DNA from: a candidate division FCPU426 bacterium
GTDB lineage: Bacteria > Oederibacteriota > Muellerivitia > Muellerivitales > Muellerivitaceae
Length of the DNA stretch: 49,549 nucleotides
Direction of reading: 5' to 3'
NCBI GenBank assembly: GCA_003136635.1
Contig: PLFD01000020.1
Span: forward strand, 1 to 49,549
Position numbers and translations under genes: made by a program. The notes below the pieces were generated by a model. It was not told the origin of the DNA. It ran no database searches and saw only the letters and a program-made list of their open reading frames with translations. Shown here piece after piece: positions 45,141 to 49,549 of this stretch. Every line of letters begins with the position of its first letter. Position 1 is the first letter of the stretch.

Positions 45141-47366
45141 TTAGAAGCCTTCGTCCGGATAAGCGGATTCGCCGCCGGGTTTCTTTTCAATAGTCACAGT
45201 GGGCGTTGCTTCAACTGTCGCCGAAGCATCCGGAGTTACGGAAGCGACAGCTTCGGCTTTAACTACGGGCTGAGAGTCCATTTCTAAAATATCACCGTTG
45301 GTTTGAGCGCCGGAAGAATTTCCGGTGGAATTATCCGCCGAGGGCAAACTGGCTCCATTGCCTGTGTGGATAGTGCAGTATTTAGTAGGGGCTGTTTCTT
45401 TCTTGAACACTTCATCCCGAACATCGGAACAATAGGGTCCAGCTAAAAGACCGCTGGTTAAGCAGATTTTTTTGGTGACGAGCTCTTCGTCGGCGTTCTT
45501 GGGCGGTTCAAAATCTTTGGGGGTTGTTCCCTCGGTGGCGGCTTTCATAAATTCAGCCCAGATCGGCGCGGCGGTTTCACCACCGGTTTGTTTTTTACCC
45601 AAGCTTTGGCGTTCGTCATAGCCTACCCAAACACCGCAAGTTAGATCGGGTGTAAAGCCGATAAACCAGGCATCCACGTTATCGTTGGTAGTTCCGGTTT
45701 TTCCCGCCGCGGGATAGGTAAAACCCAGCCGGCGGATGATCCGGCCCGTACCGTTATCAATAACATCCTTCATCGTGTGAACCATAATGTAAGCCACCAT
45801 GGGATCCAAAACGCTTTCGGCCACGGGCGTATTATTTTCCAGGACATGTCCCGAACCGTCTTTCACTGTCAGGATGGCAAAGGGTTCAACGCGCACACCC
45901 TGATTCGGGAAAACAGAAAAAGCCTGAACCATTTCTTCTAAAGAAACTTCGGAAGTACCCAAGCCCAGGGATAAATTGGGTTTAATCGGGCTGGTAATTC
46001 CTAAACGCCTGGCTACGCTGACCACTGGTTGAATGCCGAGTTTTTCCAACAATTTAATGGTCACAACGTTAATGGAATACATTAGGGCTGTATGTAAGGT
46101 GGTAGGCCCGCGGAACTTATCAGAAAAATTTAAAGGTCTCCAGGGTTTGCCAGTGATGGGGTCGGGATAAACCACAGGAGAATCTAAAAACACATCCGCC
46201 ATGGTGTATCCGTTCTCGATTGCGGCGGTGTAAATGATGGGTTTAAAGGCGGACCCGGGCTGGCGGCGGGCCTGTATAGCCCGGTTGTAGACGCTTTTGT
46301 GATAATCCACTCCGCCAATCATGGCACGGATGGCGCCCGTATGGGGGTCAATGGCCAAAAGAGCGCCCTGAATAGGTTGATCGATGGGAATGTTAGATAA
46401 CCGGTTTTTGCGTTCTAATATTTCGGCGTTATCCAGTCCGTGGGCCAAAGCTCTTTGCGCGGCTTCCTGTAATTTCATGTCCAGTGTGGTGTATACGGCC
46501 AAACCGCCTTTATAAACCGCATTGGAACCATAACGGGCTTCCAATTGTTGCCGTACGTATTCCACAAAGTAGGGGGCATTTTGAACCTCTATTTTTTTGA
46601 GTTCGATGGGGACGTTTTTAGCGTCGGTGGCATCCTGTTCAGTGATGTAATTATTGGCTGACATGCGATCCAGTACCAAATTGCGGCGTTTAAGGGCTTC
46701 CAAGGGAAACTTGTAGGGATCGAAATGGTTGGGGGATTTGGGTAATCCGGCCAGCATGGCGCATTCGGGAAGACTCAGGTCCGCTAAATGTTTTCCAAAG
46801 TAGCTTCGGGAGGCGGATTCCACGCCATAAGCGCCCTCCCCGTAATAAATATCATTGAGATACATTTCTAAAATTTGTTTTTTTGAATAGTTTTTCTCGA
46901 TCTGTATAGAAAGCAACGCTTCACGGATTTTACGGCTTAAGGTTTTTTCCTGGGTCAAAAAGAGGGTGCGGGCCAGCTGCTGGGTAATGGTACTGGCGCC
47001 TTCTCTTAAACCGCCCGAGGCGATATTCACCAAAAAAGCCCGCGCCACACCAATGACATCGATACCCCAATGTTGGTAAAAACGTTCGTCTTCGGTGGCA
47101 ATTACCGCGTTTTGAAGCGTTTGGGGGATTTGTTCTAAGGGAACAATCGTTCGTTGTTCCAGCCAAAGCTGGCTGATCAGGTTGCCGTTAATGTCATAAA
47201 TGTGGGTGGCTTCGGATGTTTTAAAATCGTTCAGGTTGGCGATATCCGGCAATTCTTGAAGTTGGGCATAGAGAACGCCCCCAACCACTCCGAGTAAGGC
47301 AAAGGCGATAAAAAACAAAATTTTCAGGATATTGGCGAATGATTTTTTGGGTTTTTCGAAGGGCAA
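45141..47366 (-). CDS. mrcA: Bifunctional penicillin-binding protein 1A
   Basis: The 741-residue protein has one N-terminal transmembrane helix (about 13-34), a GT51 transglycosylase domain with catalytic E92 in TEDERFYQHWG and STITQQLARTLF, then a transpeptidase domain with S372-x-x-K375 in RQPGSAFKP, the SxN region YSINVVT and GKTGTTNDN. It polymerises and crosslinks peptidoglycan. It starts at TTG 47366, with GAGGAA about 8 nt upstream on this strand. The C-terminal 90 or so residues are Ser/Thr/Val-rich, an extra disordered tail with four cysteines just before it. Confidence 0.95.
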   Translation of the reverse strand: MPFEKPKKSFANILKILFFIAFALLGVVGGVLYAQLQELPDIANLNDFKTSEATHIYDINGNLISQLWLEQRTIVPLEQIPQTLQNAVIATEDERFYQHWGIDVIGVARAFLVNIASGGLREGASTITQQLARTLFLTQEKTLSRKIREALLSIQIEKNYSKKQILEMYLNDIYYGEGAYGVESASRSYFGKHLADLSLPECAMLAGLPKSPNHFDPYKFPLEALKRRNLVLDRMSANNYITEQDATDAKNVPIELKKIEVQNAPYFVEYVRQQLEARYGSNAVYKGGLAVYTTLDMKLQEAAQRALAHGLDNAEILERKNRLSNIPIDQPIQGALLAIDPHTGAIRAMIGGVDYHKSVYNRAIQARRQPGSAFKPIIYTAAIENGYTMADVFLDSPVVYPDPITGKPWRPLNFSDKFRGPTTLHTALMYSINVVTIKLLEKLGIQPVVSVARRLGITSPIKPNLSLGLGTSEVSLEEMVQAFSVFPNQGVRVEPFAILTVKDGSGHVLENNTPVAESVLDPMVAYIMVHTMKDVIDNGTGRIIRRLGFTYPAAGKTGTTNDNVDAWFIGFTPDLTCGVWVGYDERQSLGKKQTGGETAAPIWAEFMKAATEGTTPKDFEPPKNADEELVTKKICLTSGLLAGPYCSDVRDEVFKKETAPTKYCTIHTGNGASLPSADNSTGNSSGAQTNGDILEMDSQPVVKAEAVASVTPDASATVEATPTVTIEKKPGGESAYPDEGF

Positions 47367-47490
47367 GCCAGAATTCCTCGGTTGTGAAATGAGCTGATTT
47401 TTAGAGGGTTCATTATAGCTTTCAGCTTTGTTTTGACCAGCGGGTTTACGGTTTTCAAAAGCCTCTTTTGGCTACAAATTAAAGCTCTTT

Positions 47491-47499
47491 TGTTATGAT
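47491..47499 (+). promoter_or_regulatory. Extended -10 element of tyrS
   Basis: TG-T-TATGAT (TATGAT at 47494-47499) lies only 9 nt before the tyrS ATG at 47509. The predicted start near 47506 would give an mRNA with almost no leader, and no SD is visible. Confidence 0.5.
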
Positions 47500-47508
47500 G
47501 TGACCCCT

Positions 47509-48750
47509 ATGAAAACCACTTTTAACCATACGCCGGAACAACAATTGGAAATCCTTCTTCAAGGAACGGCTGAAGTTATTTCGAAACACGAACTGCTGGA
47601 GAAACTCAGGGATTCTCACAAAGAAGGACGGCCCCTCAAAATAAAATGGGGAGCGGACCCTTCAGCCCCGGATATTCATCTGGGTCACACCGTGGTTTTG
47701 CGTAAACTCCGGCAGTTTCAGAATCTGGGCCACAAGGTTCAATTTCTCATCGGCGACTTTACCGCCATGATCGGCGATCCGACCGGCAAGTCGGCGACCC
47801 GCAAGTCCCTCACCCGGGAAGAGGTAGAAGCCAATTCAAAAACCTACATGGAGCAGGTTTTTAAAGTTTTAGATAATGACCCGCAAAAAGTTGAGATTCG
47901 GTATAACAGCGAATGGTGCCGGCCTATGGCTTTTGAGGATGTTATTCGTTTGGCTTCCCAATACACCGTAGCCCGCATTTTAGAGCGGGACGATTTTACC
48001 AACCGCATGAAAGAACAAAAGCCCATCAGTCTCCACGAACTTTTATATCCGTTGATTCAAGGTTACGACTCGGTGGTTTTACAGTCGGACGTGGAAATGT
48101 GCGGAACTGATCAAAAGTTTAACTGTCTGGTCGGACGTTCGCTGCAAGAAGAGTCCGGCCAAAAACCTGAAGCGATTTTAGCCATGCCAATTCTGGAAGG
48201 TCTTGATGGTGTTAAAAAGATGTCCAAGAGCCTGGGGAATTACATTGGCGTGACCGATGTGCCTAATGAAATGTTCGCGAAGCTGATGAGTGTTTCGGAC
48301 GATTTAATGTGGAAGTATTACGAACTGCTTTCTGATCTGCCAAAGGATGTTTGGCAGGATCGAAAGACCAAAGTGGCACAGGGCGCTTATCACCCCAAGC
48401 AGGCCAAACAAGAATTGGCTAAGGAAATTACGCAAAGATTTTATGGAGAAGCCAAAGCCCAAGAGGCATGGGATTACTTTGAAAACCGCCACAATCTGGA
48501 CCAGTCGGTTGACTATAAAAAGGTTGAAGTGGAATCCGGATCCTATAAAGCGGCTGACTTTATGTTAAAAGTTGGCATTGTCAAAACAAAAAGCGACGCA
48601 AAAAGATTGATTGAACAAGGCGCTGTCGAGTGGGTGAATGCGGCTCAAGAAAAAAAGAAAGTCGCTTCTTTCAACGAATCGATTGATATCGCATCCGGTG
48701 AAGCCGGTTTAATTCGGGCAGGTAAGGTTTTTCTTAAAATCATTTCTTAA
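47509..48750 (+). CDS. tyrS: Tyrosyl-tRNA synthetase
   Basis: The protein has 413 residues from ATG 47509, preferred to the in-frame GTG 47500, which lies within the promoter. The class I signatures are HLGH at 57-60 ([11 protein letters not shown]) and KMSKS at 237-241. Tyrosine-binding segments ([28 protein letters not shown]) are present, with a C-terminal S4 RNA-binding domain from about 345. It is of the TyrZ-like type with DPTG rather than the shorter archaeal type. It has no SD and may be translated from a leaderless message. Confidence 0.97.
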   Translation: MKTTFNHTPEQQLEILLQGTAEVISKHELLEKLRDSHKEGRPLKIKWGADPSAPDIHLGHTVVLRKLRQFQNLGHKVQFLIGDFTAMIGDPTGKSATRKSLTREEVEANSKTYMEQVFKVLDNDPQKVEIRYNSEWCRPMAFEDVIRLASQYTVARILERDDFTNRMKEQKPISLHELLYPLIQGYDSVVLQSDVEMCGTDQKFNCLVGRSLQEESGQKPEAILAMPILEGLDGVKKMSKSLGNYIGVTDVPNEMFAKLMSVSDDLMWKYYELLSDLPKDVWQDRKTKVAQGAYHPKQAKQELAKEITQRFYGEAKAQEAWDYFENRHNLDQSVDYKKVEVESGSYKAADFMLKVGIVKTKSDAKRLIEQGAVEWVNAAQEKKKVASFNESIDIASGEAGLIRAGKVFLKIIS

Positions 48751-48775
48751 ATAATCTAAATGTTGCGGTAAATTT

Positions 48776-48807
48776 GGCCTTTTCTTCGAGTCTTAAGCGC
48801 CTTTTTT
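48776..48807 (+). terminator. Putative terminator after tyrS
   Basis: GGCCTT (48776-48781) pairs with AAGCGCC (48795-48801) with one bulged base, followed by TTTTTT (48802-48807). It is modest in strength but correctly placed 25 nt after the stop. Confidence 0.5.
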
Positions 48808-48832
48808 CTAGCTATCCACAAACAACGTGAGA

Positions 48833-48948
48833 TATAATTTGTTTCAACAAAGGTTCGCTTTCTTGAGATTTTGGTCAAGAAAGCGGCCTTTTGTTGTTTC
48901 AGGGCAAAATAAAGGTGAAGAAAAGCCTTATTTTTTTGTCGCCCTTTG
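48833..48948 (+). promoter_or_regulatory. Promoter and structured leader of yebC
   Basis: A perfect -10 TATAAT (48833-48838) predicts a start near 48845, exactly where a hairpin begins. Arms 48845-48866 and 48875-48896 (22 nt each) pair with one mismatch and two wobbles around an 8-nt loop. A second stem has outer arms AGGGC/GCCCT (48901-48905, 48941-48945) and inner arms AAATAAAGG/CCTTATTT, with a T7 run in it. Together they fill much of the 167-nt leader before the yebC ATG. No known riboswitch class was recognised. Confidence 0.6.
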
Positions 48949-49011
48949 CGTAAAAGCCCAAGCGGCTGGTCGAAATTTTGAAATTTTTATGTAAAAAATG
49001 AGGGCTGGGGC

Positions 49012-49549
49012 ATGAGTGGACACAGTAAGTGGTCAAAGGTAAAGCGATATAAGGGCGCGTTGGATGAAAAGCGGGGAAAGATTTTTTCCCGTCTTTCGAA
49101 AGAAATTCAATTGGCCGCCAAATCGGGCGGTGATCCTGATACCAATATGCGTTTGCGCACGATTCTTTTAAAGGCCAAAGAAGTCAGTATGCCGGCTGAT
49201 ACGATCAAGAGAGCGATCAACAAAGGGACCGGCGCGGAAGCGGCGGTAGCACTGGAAGAAATGGTTTACGAAGGTTACGCCCCGGCGGGCGTGGCAGTAT
49301 TGGTGGAAGCGGTCACGGATAACCGTAATCGAACCGCGGCGGATATCCGGTCCATCTTCGCGAAAAATGGTGGAAACATGGGCGAGTCCGGCTCGGTTTC
49401 TTTTCTCTTTGATAAAAAAGGCCAGCTGATTGTTAAAAAAGAAGCCATTGGCGAGGACGATTTGATGGGCTTGGTTTTGGACGCGGGCGCGGAAGATTTA
49501 AAGACGGATAAGAACGATGTTTATGAAATTCTGACGCCTCCTGAAAATT
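49012..49549 (+). CDS. yebC: YebC/PmpR family protein (3' end beyond window)
   Basis: The first 179 codons are present; the frame is still open at the window edge. The N-terminal MSGHSKWSKVKRYKGALDEKRG is close to the family consensus, followed by DNRNRTAADIRSIFAKNGG and SVSFLFDKKG, also diagnostic. Typical length is about 240-250 residues, so roughly a quarter is missing. Members have been described as DNA-binding regulators and, more recently, as factors that relieve ribosome stalling. It is often the first gene of a ruvC-ruvA-ruvB operon, which may follow outside the window. Confidence 0.95.
   Translation, partial: MSGHSKWSKVKRYKGALDEKRGKIFSRLSKEIQLAAKSGGDPDTNMRLRTILLKAKEVSMPADTIKRAINKGTGAEAAVALEEMVYEGYAPAGVAVLVEAVTDNRNRTAADIRSIFAKNGGNMGESGSVSFLFDKKGQLIVKKEAIGEDDLMGLVLDAGAEDLKTDKNDVYEILTPPEN

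Overview
The window reads as a chromosomal segment of a Gram-negative bacterium. It carries lipopolysaccharide-export genes (lptC, lptA, lptB), sigma-54, a bifunctional PBP1A and predicted outer-membrane or exported proteins. It also carries HPr kinase (hprK), YvcK and a phosphorylatable serine in HPr, which are better known from Firmicutes but also occur in PVC-related phyla. Together with a GH57 glucanotransferase, a mannose-type PTS, an NHL/GT39 surface-sugar region and TPT-rich exported tails, this points to Candidatus Omnitrophota (former OP3) or a close relative. That assignment is inference from gene content, not from a marker-gene tree. No tRNA, rRNA, CRISPR array, insertion sequence or phage gene was recognised.

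Layout. (1) 1-2340: end of an unidentified gene, then lptC-lptA-lptB. (2) 2357-4661: a long inverted-repeat element, a CDP-alcohol phosphatidyltransferase with no standard start codon, inositol-3-phosphate synthase (a likely phosphatidylinositol-type lipid pair) and a small membrane protein. (3) 4677-6827: an exported S1/P1 zinc nuclease and an amidohydrolase. (4) 6966-18796: one dense cluster, rpoN-hpf-ptsN-hprK-yvcK-PTS IIA-IIB-GH57-IIC-IID-ptsH-ptsI. It combines a complete mannose-family phosphotransferase system, its kinase control and an intracellular alpha-glucan enzyme. (5) 18885-21102: beta-carbonic anhydrase and a putative outer-membrane protein with an operator-like promoter. (6) 21256-32315: an AT-rich glycan and membrane region holding a GT9 glycosyltransferase, three methyltransferase domains (one fused to a GtrA-like flippase domain), a polyprenol-phosphate sugar synthase, an NHL propeller, a GT39 membrane glycosyltransferase with PA14-like C-terminal domains, and two sugar ABC permeases without visible partners. 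(7) 32532-35022: metK and ahcY (S-adenosylmethionine cycle), each with a terminator-like hairpin directly upstream of its ribosome-binding site. (8) 35220-36322: two convergent hypothetical membrane/exported genes. (9) 36507-42433: glyQ-glyS and pyruvate phosphate dikinase. (10) 42647-47366: an exported beta-helix protein, a VanX-like D,D-dipeptidase and, convergently, PBP1A. (11) 47509-49549: tyrS and a truncated yebC with a strongly structured leader.

How the parts fit. PEP made by pyruvate phosphate dikinase can feed PtsI-HPr. HprK and YvcK suggest control of the PTS and carbon flow by HPr serine phosphorylation, and the GH57 enzyme would act on intracellular glucans alongside imported sugar. 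MetK and AhcY supply and recycle methyl groups for the three methyltransferase domains of the glycan region. The best candidates for something undescribed are the GtrA-methyltransferase/NHL/GT39-PA14 module, the hairpin-U-tract-SD arrangement before metK and ahcY, and the GH57 gene embedded inside a PTS operon.
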